A stretch of 64,000 nt of DNA, from assembly GCF_001750725.1 (NCBI RefSeq), contig NZ_CP017279.1, forward strand, positions 3,472,001-3,536,000, in the 5' to 3' direction. Under the pieces are notes generated by a model, which was not told the DNA's origin, ran no database searches, and was given only the letters and a program-made list of their open reading frames with translations. The translations under genes and the position numbers were made by a program. The first letter of the stretch is position 1. Every line of letters begins with the position of its first letter. Shown piece after piece: positions 25,135 to 38,051 of the stretch. This DNA is from Enterobacter ludwigii (GTDB taxonomy: Bacteria > Pseudomonadota > Gammaproteobacteria > Enterobacterales > Enterobacteriaceae).

Positions 25135-26634
25135 ATGTCCCAGTCACTTAAAAAGATGACCCTCACCGGGCTCATCCTGATGATTTTTACCTCCGTCTTT
25201 GGCTTTGCCAACAGCCCGTCGGCTTTCTATCTGATGGGCTACAGCGCAACGCCGTTCTACATCGTCTCGGCCCTGTTTTTCTTCATACCGTTTGCGCTGA
25301 TGATGGCGGAAATGGGGGCGGCCTACCGCAAAGAAGAGGGCGGGATCTATTCCTGGATGAACAACAGCATCGGCCCGCGCTACGCGTTTATCGGCACGTT
25401 TATGTGGTTCTCCTCGTATGTGGTCTGGATGGTCAGTACGGCGGCCAAGGTCTGGGTACCGTTTTCGACGTTTGTTTTCGGTAGCGATCACACTCAGGTC
25501 TGGTCTTTGGCCGGTCTGAGCTCCACGCAGGTGGTCGGGATTCTGGCCGTCTGCTGGATGGTGGTTGTAACGCTGGTGGCGTCTAAGGGCATCAACAAAA
25601 TTGCCCGCATTACCGCCGTGGGCGGGATCTCGGTGATGTGCCTGAATCTGGTGCTGCTGGTGGTCAGCATTGCCATTCTGTGCCTGAACGGCGGACATTT
25701 CGCTCAGGAGGTGAACTTCGTTTCCTCGCCCAACCCGAGCTATCAGTCCGGGCTCGCTATGCTCTCCTTTGTGGTGTTTGCCATTTTTGCGTACGGCGGT
25801 ATTGAGGCGGTGGGCGGTCTGGTCGACAAGACCGAGAACCCGGAAAAGAACTTTGCGAAAGGCATTATTTTTGCCGCGATAGTTATCTCCATTGGTTATT
25901 CACTGGCAATTTTCCTCTGGGGCGTCAGCACCAACTGGCAGCAGGTACTCAGCAACAACACCACTAACCTGGGCAACATTACCTATGTGCTGATGAAAAG
26001 CCTGGGGATGACGCTGGGACAAGCGATGAATCTGACACCGGAAGCGGCGGCAACGATGGGCGTCTGGTTTGCACGCATCACCGGCTTGTCCATGTTCCTT
26101 GCCTATACCGGCGCGTTTTTCACGCTGATTTACTCTCCGTTGAAAGCGATAATTCAGGGCACGCCAAAAGCGCTGTGGCCTGCACGCATGACGCAACTGA
26201 ATACCGCAGGTATGCCCGCCAACGCCATGTGGATGCAGTGCCTGCTGGTCAGCGTGTTCATTTTGCTGGTGTCGTTTGGTGGGGATACCGCGTCAGCGTT
26301 TTATAACAAGCTGACCCTGATGGCGAACGTGTCGATGACGCTGCCTTATCTCTTTCTGAGCCTGGCCTTCCCGTTCTTTAAGGCGAAGCAGGATCTTGAG
26401 CGTCCGTTTGTGATTTTCAAAACGCGCGCCGCCACGCTGCTGGCAACCACGGTGGTGGTGCTGGTAGTGGCATTCGCCAACATCTTTACCGTTATTCAGC
26501 CGGTGATTGAGGCGAATGACTGGAGTAGCGCACTGTGGATGGTGGGCGGCCCAGTCTTCTTCTCACTGCTGGCGATGGGGATTTATGAGAATTACCGCCG
26601 ACGTTCTGTGGCGTTGCTGACGGAAGTGGCGTAG
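25135..26634 (+). CDS. yjeM: APC-family amino-acid permease YjeM
   Basis: A 499-residue inner-membrane transporter of the amino acid-polyamine-organocation superfamily, with about twelve to thirteen hydrophobic segments. The first helix holds the TSVFGFANSPSAFYLMG break. It aligns over its full length with E. coli YjeM. The substrate is unknown; related permeases carry glutamate/GABA. I chose the ATG at 25135; another ATG four codons upstream is possible. It converges with mscM. Confidence 0.9.
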   Translation: MSQSLKKMTLTGLILMIFTSVFGFANSPSAFYLMGYSATPFYIVSALFFFIPFALMMAEMGAAYRKEEGGIYSWMNNSIGPRYAFIGTFMWFSSYVVWMVSTAAKVWVPFSTFVFGSDHTQVWSLAGLSSTQVVGILAVCWMVVVTLVASKGINKIARITAVGGISVMCLNLVLLVVSIAILCLNGGHFAQEVNFVSSPNPSYQSGLAMLSFVVFAIFAYGGIEAVGGLVDKTENPEKNFAKGIIFAAIVISIGYSLAIFLWGVSTNWQQVLSNNTTNLGNITYVLMKSLGMTLGQAMNLTPEAAATMGVWFARITGLSMFLAYTGAFFTLIYSPLKAIIQGTPKALWPARMTQLNTAGMPANAMWMQCLLVSVFILLVSFGGDTASAFYNKLTLMANVSMTLPYLFLSLAFPFFKAKQDLERPFVIFKTRAATLLATTVVVLVVAFANIFTVIQPVIEANDWSSALWMVGGPVFFSLLAMGIYENYRRRSVALLTEVA

Positions 26635-26646
26635 CGGTTAAACATT

Positions 26647-26666
26647 CCCCTCCCGGAAGGGAGGGG
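26647..26666. terminator. Hairpin between yjeM and mscM
   Basis: CCCCTCCC and GGGAGGGG form an 8-bp GC stem with a GGAA loop between two convergent stops. T runs are absent. Confidence 0.55.
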
Positions 26667-26673
26667 AGAAGGG

Positions 26674-29600
26674 TTACAGACTTCCTGCCGGGCGTGTGCG
26701 CGCCGCTGACGTTAACGTTCTTCCCGTTTTACGCCCGTCCAGGCTTTCCAGACGCATCTGGAACGGTGGGAACGGCATATCAATGCCGTGCTCACGGAAC
26801 CCTGCCAGAATCAGCTGGTGGATCTCATGACGCAGTGGCATACGGTGTCCCATTTCGGCGGCGTAAATACGCAGTTCGAAAATCTGGATCCCCTGTTGTA
26901 AATCCACCAGGAACACTTCCGGCGCCGGGTTGTCGATCACAAATGAACAGCGCTCCGCGGCGGTGTAGAGGATCTGAGTGACCTCTTCGCTGTTGGCATC
27001 CGACGGCGCAGGTACCGTCAGCACCACACGCGTGACGGAGTCTGACAGCGACCAGTTGATAAACTGCTCGGTAATAAACGCCTTGTTCGGCACGATGATC
27101 TCTTTACGGTCCCAGTCGCTGATCGTGGTGGCGCGCGTGTTGATCCTGGTGATGCTGCCGGTCAAGTCGCGGATCGTTACCGTATCGCCAATACGAATCG
27201 GTTTTTCGAACAGAATAATCAGGCCAGAGATAAAGTTGGCGAAGATCTCCTGTAAGCCAAACCCTAACCCCACACCAAGTGCCGCCACCAGCCACTGCAG
27301 TTTCGACCATTCAATGCCAATCATTGAGAAGCCGACCAGCCCGCCAAACAGCATGATCAGATATTTGGTGATGGTGGTAATTGCGTATCCCGTCCCCGGG
27401 GTTAAATCGAGATGCTGCAGCAGGGCCAGCTCCAGCAGCGCCGGGAAGTTACGCACCAGTTGGGTGGTGATGATCAACACCAGAATGGCAATCAACACCG
27501 CGCCTAAGGTAATCGGCTCCAGGCTCTCCACACCTTGTACCGTGGACGTTACGTCCCACAGAGAGATGTTTTCCAGGAAGCCAAACGCGGAGTGAATTTC
27601 CGACCACAGGAAGATCACCGACAGCAGGGCAATCAGCATCAGGATGGAGCGTACCAGTCGCAGGGATTGGGTACTGATGGCATCCAGATCCAGCTCGACT
27701 TCGTCAGCTTCCGTCGTGCCTTCTGTGCTGTTGACATGGTTTGGCTCTTCCTCGCCACGCGCACGCTGGGCGAGGATCTCTGCCCGCCGGTGCTTGGCAC
27801 GGTCGAACGCCAGGCGGCGGCGCTGGATCAGCATCCAGCGGCGTATCACGTGATACACCACCAGAAGCAGGAACCAAATCGCCACCGAGGTTTCAAGCCT
27901 CGCCAGCAGCGCCTTGGCGGTCGCCAGGTAACCCACCGTCGCTGCCAGCATGGCAATCAGCGGTGCGCTCAGCAGCAGGTTCCAGAGCAGCCGGTTGAAC
28001 ATGTTGTCGCCGTTACCGGATTTATCCAGATAGAGCGGGATACCGGCGCGTTTCAGGCTGAGCGTGACAATTGCCAGCGCCCCGCATATCAGCATAAAGC
28101 AGAGGCGGCCCAGCGACCCTGAGAATTCCCGGTCGTTGAGTTTATCGAACATGATCAGCGCCATAATCAGCGGCACAATCAGTCCGATGCTCATCAGGTA
28201 GTAACGCATGGCGCGTGCAACGCGATTACGCGGCCAGCCGAAGTGAGCGATGAACAAACCGTTGGGCCGCGCGAACGTGGCGCAAATCATTACCACCCAC
28301 AGCAGTGGCACCGTGGCAGTGACGCCATCGCCAATGGCCACCGCGAGCGGGTAGGGCCAGGCTTCCCGCAGGCCATATCCAAGCGTCATCCACAGGACCG
28401 GTAGCGGTGAGGCGACGAGAATCGACCAGAAGACGGTGCGTAACGTCAGCCAGAAGTGATCCTGCGTAACTTTCCCCACCCGGGCGCTGGAGCGTTCCAG
28501 GAATCGGGTGAAATACCGGCGTGAGTAAATGCTGAAGCCCACCAGAATCAGTGCGGCCAGCAGCGGGAAAATGGTCTCTTTACTGGTGAGCATCATCACG
28601 CTGGCCTGGCCCAGCTGGCTGAAGGTATCCAGCGAAATAAGGCGGCGCAGATCCTGAACAATCTCAATCGGCCACGAGAAGGTCATCGGCCGCACGTCGG
28701 AGGTCCAGAAGAGATAACGGTGCGTTGCCTCATTCACCTCTTTCAGCGCATCTTCCAGTTGGCTATTAGAGACCTTCAGCTTGGTCAGTTCCAGAATCAG
28801 CGTATCCCCGCCCTGGAGCAGGGAGTTCAGCAGTTCACGCTGGGTACGCAACTGGGCTTCCAGAATGCGGTTCTGCTCGCTGGTCAGCGGCTGTCCGTCA
28901 GCCTGACGGATCTGGCGGATTTGCGGCTGTTTGTTGAGCAGATCCTCAAAGTGCAGTCGCTGCACGCGCAGCTGAGCCATTTCGGTATCCAGCTGCTGCG
29001 GTTTGGGCATTTCCGGCAGGCGTGAGACCTGCGCGCGTAACGCTTCACCCAGCAGGTTTGATGACCCTAGCCATTGGGACTGCTCACGCAACGTGTTAAG
29101 CGCCTGGCGGACCTGCAGGGTTTGATTGGTAGCCTGACGCTGTTGCGAGGCCACCAGATCCATACGCTGCGCCTGTTGGTTCAGCGCCGCAGAGAGCTCG
29201 CGGTTGACCTTAAACTGCTCAACGATGCCGCTGGGCAGGTTCGCGCTGTTTTCCGCCAGCAGTTCGGTGCTTTCAAGCGCACGCTCGGCTTCGCGCTGTC
29301 GCTGGCTGTTAAGCTGATTACGCAGGGCCTGCAGATATGCATCCAGCTGTTCGCTCTGCTTCTGCGCCAGCTCAGAGCGCATCCGCGACAGCTCCTGGCG
29401 GTTATTGGCGGACAGCTGCGCCAGCTCCAGTTCATCGACAAGGGCTTTGAGGCGAGCAGATTCGGCCTGCAGCCCCAGATTCTGCGCCTGCGCTTGCGGC
29501 GTGTTGCCGCTTTGCGTGCCAACGCGACGCTCAACTTCATTAAGCTGGCGGCGGGCATCGGTTTGCTGCTGGGGAAGCTGGCTGAGCGAGTCGGCAATTT

Positions 29601-29997
29601 CACGCGCCCGCTCCTGCTCCTGCTGAGCCAGACGGCTCTTTTCCAGAAGCTGGCTGCTGACCTGGAGGATCTCCTGATTCAGCGCATCAGAAGACATGTC
29701 CGCCGGTATATCGCGCGGTTCATCACGCAGATTACTGAGCTGCGAGCGCAGCGTTTGCGAGAGTTTGGGGAAGTTGTCGATAACCTGCTGATATTGCTGC
29801 GCACGCTCAAGGGAGCCTTTTCGCTCCGCGAGCGCGTTCAGGGCGGACTGGAGCGACTCAACGGTCTCTGGCTGAGCGGGTTTTGCCGCTTTTGCCTGCT
29901 CCAGTTCCTGGGTTATCTGTTTTGCGTCGGGGGCTGTCGCTGCGTACGCCCCCATGCTGAGGCACCAGGCCATCAGTAGAACGATAATCGGGCGCAC
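26674..29997 (-). CDS. mscM: Miniconductance mechanosensitive channel MscM
   Basis: A 1,107-residue MscS-superfamily channel that protects against osmotic downshock. A signal peptide (ending near SMGAYA) leads into a long periplasmic region of about 450 residues rich in Gln, Glu and Leu, with coiled-coil character. About eleven membrane segments follow, and the MscS core (GVGLGFGLQEIFANFISG, then the beta domain FEKPIRIGDTV) is near residues 880-1000. I chose the GTG at 29997: AAGGA is eight bases upstream and the length equals E. coli. An upstream ATG lies inside the psd end. It is co-transcribed with psd, 19 bases upstream. Confidence 0.95.
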   Translation of the reverse strand: MRPIIVLLMAWCLSMGAYAATAPDAKQITQELEQAKAAKPAQPETVESLQSALNALAERKGSLERAQQYQQVIDNFPKLSQTLRSQLSNLRDEPRDIPADMSSDALNQEILQVSSQLLEKSRLAQQEQERAREIADSLSQLPQQQTDARRQLNEVERRVGTQSGNTPQAQAQNLGLQAESARLKALVDELELAQLSANNRQELSRMRSELAQKQSEQLDAYLQALRNQLNSQRQREAERALESTELLAENSANLPSGIVEQFKVNRELSAALNQQAQRMDLVASQQRQATNQTLQVRQALNTLREQSQWLGSSNLLGEALRAQVSRLPEMPKPQQLDTEMAQLRVQRLHFEDLLNKQPQIRQIRQADGQPLTSEQNRILEAQLRTQRELLNSLLQGGDTLILELTKLKVSNSQLEDALKEVNEATHRYLFWTSDVRPMTFSWPIEIVQDLRRLISLDTFSQLGQASVMMLTSKETIFPLLAALILVGFSIYSRRYFTRFLERSSARVGKVTQDHFWLTLRTVFWSILVASPLPVLWMTLGYGLREAWPYPLAVAIGDGVTATVPLLWVVMICATFARPNGLFIAHFGWPRNRVARAMRYYLMSIGLIVPLIMALIMFDKLNDREFSGSLGRLCFMLICGALAIVTLSLKRAGIPLYLDKSGNGDNMFNRLLWNLLLSAPLIAMLAATVGYLATAKALLARLETSVAIWFLLLVVYHVIRRWMLIQRRRLAFDRAKHRRAEILAQRARGEEEPNHVNSTEGTTEADEVELDLDAISTQSLRLVRSILMLIALLSVIFLWSEIHSAFGFLENISLWDVTSTVQGVESLEPITLGAVLIAILVLIITTQLVRNFPALLELALLQHLDLTPGTGYAITTITKYLIMLFGGLVGFSMIGIEWSKLQWLVAALGVGLGFGLQEIFANFISGLIILFEKPIRIGDTVTIRDLTGSITRINTRATTISDWDRKEIIVPNKAFITEQFINWSLSDSVTRVVLTVPAPSDANSEEVTQILYTAAERCSFVIDNPAPEVFLVDLQQGIQIFELRIYAAEMGHRMPLRHEIHQLILAGFREHGIDMPFPPFQMRLESLDGRKTGRTLTSAARTRPAGSL

Positions 29998-30016
29998 GTC
30001 AGCGATCCTTCTGTTA

Positions 30017-30985
30017 TTAGCCTTCGTCTTTTTTGTCGTCAACCAGCGGGCTGGCGTCGTGCTCGGCGTCGATCTCTTCTTGGGACAACGGTGCAGGTTC
30101 TGCCACCGGCGTTACGAAGGTTTCGGTAGAGACGGCCAGCGGCTGACCCAGTTTGGTGACCGACAGGCTTTCAAGCTGTTCGGCCAGCTTAACTTTACCC
30201 GGTGCAAACAGGTTGATAACGGTTGAGCCCAGCTTGAAGCGACCCATCTCCTGACCTTTCAGCAGGGCGACAGAGCCTTCTTCTTCACCGGCAGGCCAGG
30301 TCCAGCGCTTGATCACGCCTTCACGTGGTGGGGTGATGGTGCCAGCCCAGACGGTTTCAATGCTGCCGACAATGGTCGCGCCCACCAGAATCTGCGCCAT
30401 AGGGCCGAATTCAGTATCAAACAGGCAGATGACGCGTTCGTTACGGGCGAACAGGTTAGGTACGTTCTGCGCCGTGAGGTGGTTCACGGAGAACAGATCG
30501 CCCGGAACGTAGATCATTTCACGCAGGATGCCGTTGCACGGCATGTGCACGCGGTGATAGTCGCGCGGTGAGAGATAGGTGGTCGCGAAGGTCCCGTTAC
30601 GGAACAGATCCGCCATCAGGTAGTTACCTGCCAGCAACGCTTCCAGGCTGTAGTTATGACCTTTCGCCTGCAGGATTTTGTCGTCTTCGATGTGACCCAG
30701 TTGGCTAATCACGCCATCTGCAGGCATCACCAGCACGTTAGGGTCCGTATTCAGCGGGCGCACGTCGTCGCGCAGTGGGCGGACGAAAAACTCGTTGAAG
30801 GTGCGGTAGCTGGCGGTATCCGGCTTCTGCGCCTCTTTCATGTCGACCTTGTAATATTTTACGAAAAGGTCGATGACCAGTTTGGTCAGCCAGCCCGCTC
30901 GTTTGCTCGCGCCCCAGCCCGCCAGGCGAGTGAGCCACAGTTTCGGCAGAATGTATTGAAGCGAAAGTTTAAATGAGTTTAACAA
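30017..30985 (-). CDS. psd: Phosphatidylserine decarboxylase proenzyme
   Basis: A 322-residue inner-membrane enzyme that makes phosphatidylethanolamine. The LGST motif ([10 protein letters not shown], near residue 250) is the self-cleavage site that yields the alpha chain with its pyruvoyl group. I chose the TTG at 30985, since GGAGG lies five bases upstream and E. coli psd also begins with TTG. The acidic/basic tail ends in [11 protein letters not shown]. It precedes mscM in an operon; in E. coli psd-mscM answers envelope stress. Confidence 0.96.
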   Translation of the reverse strand: MLNSFKLSLQYILPKLWLTRLAGWGASKRAGWLTKLVIDLFVKYYKVDMKEAQKPDTASYRTFNEFFVRPLRDDVRPLNTDPNVLVMPADGVISQLGHIEDDKILQAKGHNYSLEALLAGNYLMADLFRNGTFATTYLSPRDYHRVHMPCNGILREMIYVPGDLFSVNHLTAQNVPNLFARNERVICLFDTEFGPMAQILVGATIVGSIETVWAGTITPPREGVIKRWTWPAGEEEGSVALLKGQEMGRFKLGSTVINLFAPGKVKLAEQLESLSVTKLGQPLAVSTETFVTPVAEPAPLSQEEIDAEHDASPLVDDKKDEG

Positions 30986-31082
30986 GGTAGCCTCCAGGCC
31001 ATTGTTTTGTCGTTCCTGATCCGGCCGCAAAGCGCCGGAACCTGAAAAAAGGGGACGATTTTAGCGATGCTTAGCTTAGTTG

Positions 31083-32135
31083 TCAGTTATCAGAATCAGA
31101 AAAGTTTTTACGCGTTTTTACCTGATCCATGCTCTCGAGAATGCGGTGGTAGTTTTCAAAGCGGGTCTCCGCTATTTCGCCTTTCTCGACCGCTTCACGG
31201 ATAGCGCAGCCCGGGTCATTGTCATGTTTACAGTCGCGGTATTTGCAAGCACCTAAATAATCATGGAATTCGACAAATCCGTTGAAGATTTGTTCCGGCT
31301 CAAGGTGCCACAAACCGAATTCACGCACGCCCGGGGAGTCAATGACATCACCGCCGTGCGGGAAGTGATACAGGCGTGACGCGGTTGTGGTGTGCTGGCC
31401 CAGGCCAGAAACATCAGACACATCGTTGGTCACGATCTCTTGCTGGAGGCCGAGAAGGTTGTTCAGCAGGCTCGATTTGCCCACACCGGACTGTCCCGCA
31501 AAGATGCTGATGCGATCGGTAAGCGCCTCTTCAAGCGGTTTCAGACCATCTTTGGTATAGCTGGAAACCATCAGAACGCGATACCCGATGTTACGGTAGA
31601 TATCCATCTGCTCGTTGACGAAGTTCATACCGTCTTCATCGAGCAGATCGATTTTGTTGAGTACGATGATCGGTTCAACCTGCAGCGTTTCACAGGCGAC
31701 AAGGTATCGGTCGATAATATTGAGCGAAAGTTCGGGCAAAATCGCCGAGACGATAACGATCTGGTTAATGTTGGCTGCGATAGGTTTAACCCCGTCGTAG
31801 AAATCGGGACGGGTCAGTACCGACGTACGCGCGTGGACCGCCTCAACGATGCCTTTTACCGTGACGCCTTCCGCCGCTTCTTTACCCGGGCGCCAGACCA
31901 CGCGATCGCCGGTCACCAGAGAACGAATCGTCCGGCGGATGTTGCAGCGGTGAATCTCACCGTTGGCGGATTCCACGTCGGCGTGCATACCGAAACGGCT
32001 GATGACGATGCCTTCCATCGGTTCGCCAAACAGGTTGTCGTCGTAATCGACCTTCTCCGAAGTGGTTTTAAGACGGCGCTGGTGATTGGCATTCACACGG
32101 CGCTGCTGCCCTTTGGAGAGTTTATTTTTACTCAA
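31083..32135 (-). CDS. rsgA: Ribosome small-subunit GTPase RsgA
   Basis: A 350-residue circularly permuted GTPase that acts in late 30S maturation. Order of domains: an N-terminal OB fold ([15 protein letters not shown]), then permuted GTPase motifs G4 (LNKIDLL), G1 ([11 protein letters not shown]) and G3 (DSPG), then a C-terminal zinc site ([14 protein letters not shown]). I chose TTG at 32135, with AGGAG nine bases upstream. The frame extends 11 codons further but without conservation. It is divergent from orn. Confidence 0.95.
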   Translation of the reverse strand: MSKNKLSKGQQRRVNANHQRRLKTTSEKVDYDDNLFGEPMEGIVISRFGMHADVESANGEIHRCNIRRTIRSLVTGDRVVWRPGKEAAEGVTVKGIVEAVHARTSVLTRPDFYDGVKPIAANINQIVIVSAILPELSLNIIDRYLVACETLQVEPIIVLNKIDLLDEDGMNFVNEQMDIYRNIGYRVLMVSSYTKDGLKPLEEALTDRISIFAGQSGVGKSSLLNNLLGLQQEIVTNDVSDVSGLGQHTTTASRLYHFPHGGDVIDSPGVREFGLWHLEPEQIFNGFVEFHDYLGACKYRDCKHDNDPGCAIREAVEKGEIAETRFENYHRILESMDQVKTRKNFSDSDN

Positions 32136-32242
32136 TCGCGCTGGCTCCTGGTCGCCCGTAAGGGGCAAAACCTCTATGATACACTCTAATTAATACTAGT
32201 TAACCTGCTACAGCCGGTTATGCGAGAAGGGTGGAAAATAAC

Positions 32243-32788
32243 ATGAGCGCGGATGAAAACAACCTGATTTGGATCGATCTTGAAATGACCGGGCTGGATC
32301 CCGAGCGCGATCGCATTATTGAGATTGCAACCCTGGTGACCGATGCCAACCTGAATATTCTGGCGGAAGGGCCGACTATCGCGGTTCATCAGTCCGACGA
32401 CCAGCTTGCGTTAATGGATGAGTGGAACGTGCGCACCCATACGGGGAGCGGGCTGGTGGAGCGCGTTAAGGCCAGCACCATGGGCGATCGCGAGGCGGAG
32501 CTGGCAACGCTTGAGTTTCTGAAACAGTGGGTTCCGGCGGGCAAATCACCTATCTGTGGTAACAGCATCGGTCAGGATCGCCGTTTTCTGTTTAAGTACA
32601 TGCCGGAGCTGGAGTCTTACTTCCATTACCGCTATTTGGATGTGAGCACCCTGAAAGAGCTGGCGCGTCGCTGGAAACCGGAAATCCTGGATGGCTTTAA
32701 AAAGCAGGGAACGCATCAGGCCATGGACGATATCCGTGAGTCCGTGGCCGAACTGGCGTATTATCGCGAGAACTTTATTAAGCTGTAA
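32243..32788 (+). CDS. orn: Oligoribonuclease Orn
   Basis: A 181-residue DEDDh exonuclease that degrades RNA dinucleotides and similar very short fragments to mononucleotides. The catalytic acidic residues are in [10 protein letters not shown] (motif I), the CGNSIGQDR segment (motif II) and [10 protein letters not shown] (motif III, with its histidine). The ATG at 32243 gives the E. coli N-terminus MSADENN. It is divergent from rsgA. Confidence 0.97.
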   Translation: MSADENNLIWIDLEMTGLDPERDRIIEIATLVTDANLNILAEGPTIAVHQSDDQLALMDEWNVRTHTGSGLVERVKASTMGDREAELATLEFLKQWVPAGKSPICGNSIGQDRRFLFKYMPELESYFHYRYLDVSTLKELARRWKPEILDGFKKQGTHQAMDDIRESVAELAYYRENFIKL

Positions 32789-32799
32789 TTCAGGCGGTT

Positions 32800-32825
32800 G
32801 CCGGGGGCGTTGCGCGTTACCCGGC
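32800..32825. repeat. REP-like palindrome after orn
   Basis: GCCGGGGGCG...ACCCGGC, followed by CTACA, matches the common enterobacterial REP form, 12 bases after the orn stop. Confidence 0.7.
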
Positions 32826-32915
32826 CTACAGAACGCATGAATGGTGTAAAAACGTGCAAAGCGATGAATATTCCATCACTTGAACTGAATTTCACAAAAA
32901 ACGCTTTTAGGGGGG

Positions 32916-32943
32916 TTGCAGCTAAACGGATTTCTCGTATAAT
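32916..32943 (+). promoter_or_regulatory. Promoter of the tRNA-Gly operon
   Basis: TTGCAG at 32916-32921 and a perfect TATAAT at 32938-32943 are 16 bases apart. A GC-rich discriminator (GCGCCTCCC) follows, as at stringently controlled stable-RNA promoters. Confidence 0.88.
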
Positions 32944-33003
32944 GCGCCTCCCGTAACGACAGAGAAATACACGTTACGACAGCAACAAAAGCAGTGCAAA
33001 TTT

Positions 33004-33079
<76 letters not shown>

Positions 33080-33115
33080 AAATTTGAAGGTGCTTCTAAA
33101 GCACAGACCACCCAA

Positions 33116-33191
<76 letters not shown>

Positions 33192-33227
33192 AAATTTGAA
33201 AGTGCTTCCACAGCACGGACCACCCAA

Positions 33228-33303
<76 letters not shown>

Positions 33304-33322
33304 AATTCTTATCATCTCCAGA

Positions 33323-33571
33323 TTATCCACAGCGGAATGCTTCGTTGGGGACGTTTTCTATTGCATCTGAAATACTCTTGTGAACAGAGTTATCCACAGA
33401 AGCCCTACTCAGTTACAGACCAGAAGAAAATTAGCAGGGTGAATAATATCTTCGTAACGTACTGAATTTAATGAAGTAAATTTCATTTCAAAATGTTATT
33501 TAGATCACTTGACCTCATTGCCAGCCCCGATGGCGCTTGAGTTTTTATTTTTATTCACAGGCTGTGAATAT
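33323..33571. other. datA: datA-like DnaA-box cluster
   Basis: Two perfect DnaA boxes TTATCCACA (33323-33331 and 33390-33398), a TTATTCACA box at 33551-33559, and an opposed near-box TGTGAATAT at 33563-33571 lie between glyY and queG. In E. coli the DnaA-titrating, DnaA-ATP-hydrolysing locus datA is at this same site, after glyVXY. The stretch holds no credible gene. I did not locate the IHF site that E. coli datA requires. Confidence 0.75.
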
Positions 33572-33572
33572 A

Positions 33573-34710
33573 TCAAGCATCCCGTACAAGCCCTTTTTCA
33601 ATCACTCTCACCAGCCGTTGTTTCTTCGGCAGTTGCACCTCGACAACGCAGGCATTGCGCTTCTCGATTTGCTGCGCAATCGCCCATTCTATGTGTTCAT
33701 CAAGAAGTGGGTGCTCACCTCTGCGACTTTCGAGCGCCTGAATAGTGGCTTCATCCCAGGGCGCATTACCCAGCGCAACGGCGACATTTCGTAACCAGCG
33801 CAGATGCCCAATACGCCGAATGGCGGATCCTTCGGTGACTTTCAGGAACCAGGCCTCACTCCAGGCGAAGAGCTCGATAAGCTGAGGCGCATGAAGCGCT
33901 TTACGAGGACTGAAATCGTCTTCATCCGTAAGCTGCGAGTAACGATTCCAGGGGCAGATCAGCTGGCAGTCATCGCAGCCGTAGATACGGTTCCCGATAA
34001 GCGGACGGAATTCTTCCGGTATCGCCCCTTCGAGTTCAATGGTGAGATAGGAGATGCAGCGGCGCGCATCCACCGTATAAGGCTCAACGATGGCACCCGT
34101 CGGGCAAATGGTCATGCAGGCCACGCAGCGCCCGCAACCTTCCTCTACCGGACCATCTACCGGCAGCGGCAAATCTATGAGCAGTTCACCGAGGAAAAAG
34201 AACGATCCGGCGTCTCGGCTAAGGATAAGTGAGTGCTTACCTGTCCAGCCAAGCCCGGCTTTTTCTGCTATCGGGCGCTCAAGAACAGGCGCAGAGTCTA
34301 CAAACGGTCTAAAATTCAGCGACACACAGTGCTGCTGAATAGTTTCCCCAAGTTTTTTTAAACGGTTACGCAGAAGCTTATGGTAATCACGGCCCAGGGC
34401 GTACCGGCTGACGTAACCGAGAGCGGGATTTTTTAACGTGCGAGCAAACGCCGCGTTGGCGGGCAGGTAGTTCATGCGTACGCTGATGACGCGTAATGTA
34501 CCGGGTAACAGCTCGTGTGGGCGGGCACGCATCATGCCATGACGCGCCATCCACTCCATTTCGCCATGGTATTGTTTATCCAGCCATGCCTGCAGTTTCG
34601 GCTCGCTGGCGGAAAGGTCGGTATCGGTGATACCCACCTTCTGGAAGCCAAGCTCAGCACCCCACTGTTTAATTTTTTGCGCTAATTCATTGAGATCGAG
34701 GGGCTGTGAC

Positions 34711-34712
<2 letters not shown>
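33573..34712 (-). CDS. queG: Epoxyqueuosine reductase QueG
   Basis: A 379-residue cobalamin- and iron-sulfur-dependent enzyme that performs the last step of queuosine synthesis in tRNA. Two 4Fe-4S sites are visible: CGRCVACMTICPTGAI and CDDCQLICPW. The C-terminal HEAT-like part ends near the stop. The ATG at 34712 gives the E. coli length. Its start codon overlaps that of the divergent gene nnr by two bases, so each gene's leader and promoter must lie inside the other. Confidence 0.95.
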
Positions 34713-36688
<1,976 letters not shown>

Positions 36689-36704
36689 GCGTAGGGATGA
36701 CGGG

Positions 36705-38042
36705 ATGATTAGTCGCGTTAAAGGTTGGTTATTGGCTGCCACGGTGCTGCTGTGCGCGCAGGCCGGGGCGGCAAGCCTCTCGGATATTCAGGTGTCGAAC
36801 GGCGAAAGCCAGGCCAGGATCACGTTCAGCTTTATGGGCGATCCGGAATATGCTTTTTCACAGCCAGACAGCCACAGCGTGGCGCTGGATATCAAACAAA
36901 CCGGGGTTATCCAGGGGTTACCGCTCCAGTTCAGCGGCAATAATCTGGTTAAAAGCATTCGTTCCGGCTCGCCAAAAGATAGCCAGTCATTGCGTCTGGT
37001 GGTCGACCTAACCGAAAAGGGTAAAACCAGAGCGGTTAAGCAGCAAAACGGTGCGAATTATACGGTGGTCTTTACCATCAACGCTGACGCCCCTCCGCCG
37101 CCTCCGCCTCCACCGGTGTTGGCGAAACGCGTGGAAGAGCCGGTTTATACCCCGCGCCCATCTGAACCGGCACGTAATCCGTTTAAAACGGACAGCGACC
37201 GCATTACCAGCGTTACCAGCAGCAATACCGTGACGCGGCCGGCGGCCAGCGCACGTCGCGCGGTCAGCGGTGATAAAGTGATTATCGCCATTGATGCGGG
37301 GCACGGCGGTCAGGATCCCGGCGCAATTGGCCCGGGCGGTACGCGGGAGAAAAATGTCACCATCGCGGTTGCCCGTAAGCTGCGGACGCTGCTAAATGAC
37401 GACCCTATGTTTAAAGGCGTGCTGACGCGCGACGGCGATTACTTTATCTCGGTGATGGGCCGCTCGGATGTGGCACGTAAGCAAAATGCCAATTTCCTGG
37501 TGTCCATTCATGCAGATGCCGCGCCAAACCGTAACGCCACGGGAGCCTCAGTGTGGGTGCTGTCAAACCGTCGGGCGAACAGTGAAATGGCAAACTGGCT
37601 TGAAGAGCACGAGAAACAGTCCGAACTGTTAGGTGGCGCGGGTGATGTGCTGGCAAACAGCCAGGCCGATCCGTATCTCAGCCAGGCGGTGCTGGATTTA
37701 CAATTCGGTCATTCCCAGCGCGTCGGGTATGATGTCGCCACAAATGTATTGAATCAGCTGCAGGGCATCGGGTCATTGCACAAGCGCCGTCCGGAGCATG
37801 CGAGCCTGGGCGTTCTGCGATCGCCGGATATTCCATCGATTCTGGTGGAAACAGGCTTTATCAGTAATAACGCTGAAGAACGCCTGCTGGGCAGCGACAG
37901 CTATCAGCAGCAAATTGCCGAAGCGATCTATAACGGTCTGCGTAAATACTTTGATGCGCATCCGCTGCAGTCCGCGCCACAGGGCGGTGCCGCCCAGACG
38001 GCCAGCGCAGCGCAGCCAGGTGAGATGACCGCGACCAATTAA
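36705..38042 (+). CDS. amiB: N-acetylmuramoyl-L-alanine amidase AmiB
   Basis: A 445-residue periplasmic zinc amidase that splits septal murein under EnvC control. A signal peptide ends near AGAAS. An AMIN domain (about 25-125) targets the septum. A linker with eight consecutive prolines (codons 37092-37115) precedes the amidase_3 domain, which has the zinc motif [12 protein letters not shown] and the ETGFISN end. The regulatory helix segment is present; there is no LysM repeat. The ATG at 36705 gives the E. coli length. Confidence 0.95.
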   Translation: MISRVKGWLLAATVLLCAQAGAASLSDIQVSNGESQARITFSFMGDPEYAFSQPDSHSVALDIKQTGVIQGLPLQFSGNNLVKSIRSGSPKDSQSLRLVVDLTEKGKTRAVKQQNGANYTVVFTINADAPPPPPPPPVLAKRVEEPVYTPRPSEPARNPFKTDSDRITSVTSSNTVTRPAASARRAVSGDKVIIAIDAGHGGQDPGAIGPGGTREKNVTIAVARKLRTLLNDDPMFKGVLTRDGDYFISVMGRSDVARKQNANFLVSIHADAAPNRNATGASVWVLSNRRANSEMANWLEEHEKQSELLGGAGDVLANSQADPYLSQAVLDLQFGHSQRVGYDVATNVLNQLQGIGSLHKRRPEHASLGVLRSPDIPSILVETGFISNNAEERLLGSDSYQQQIAEAIYNGLRKYFDAHPLQSAPQGGAAQTASAAQPGEMTATN

Positions 38043-38051
38043 GGAGAATTC

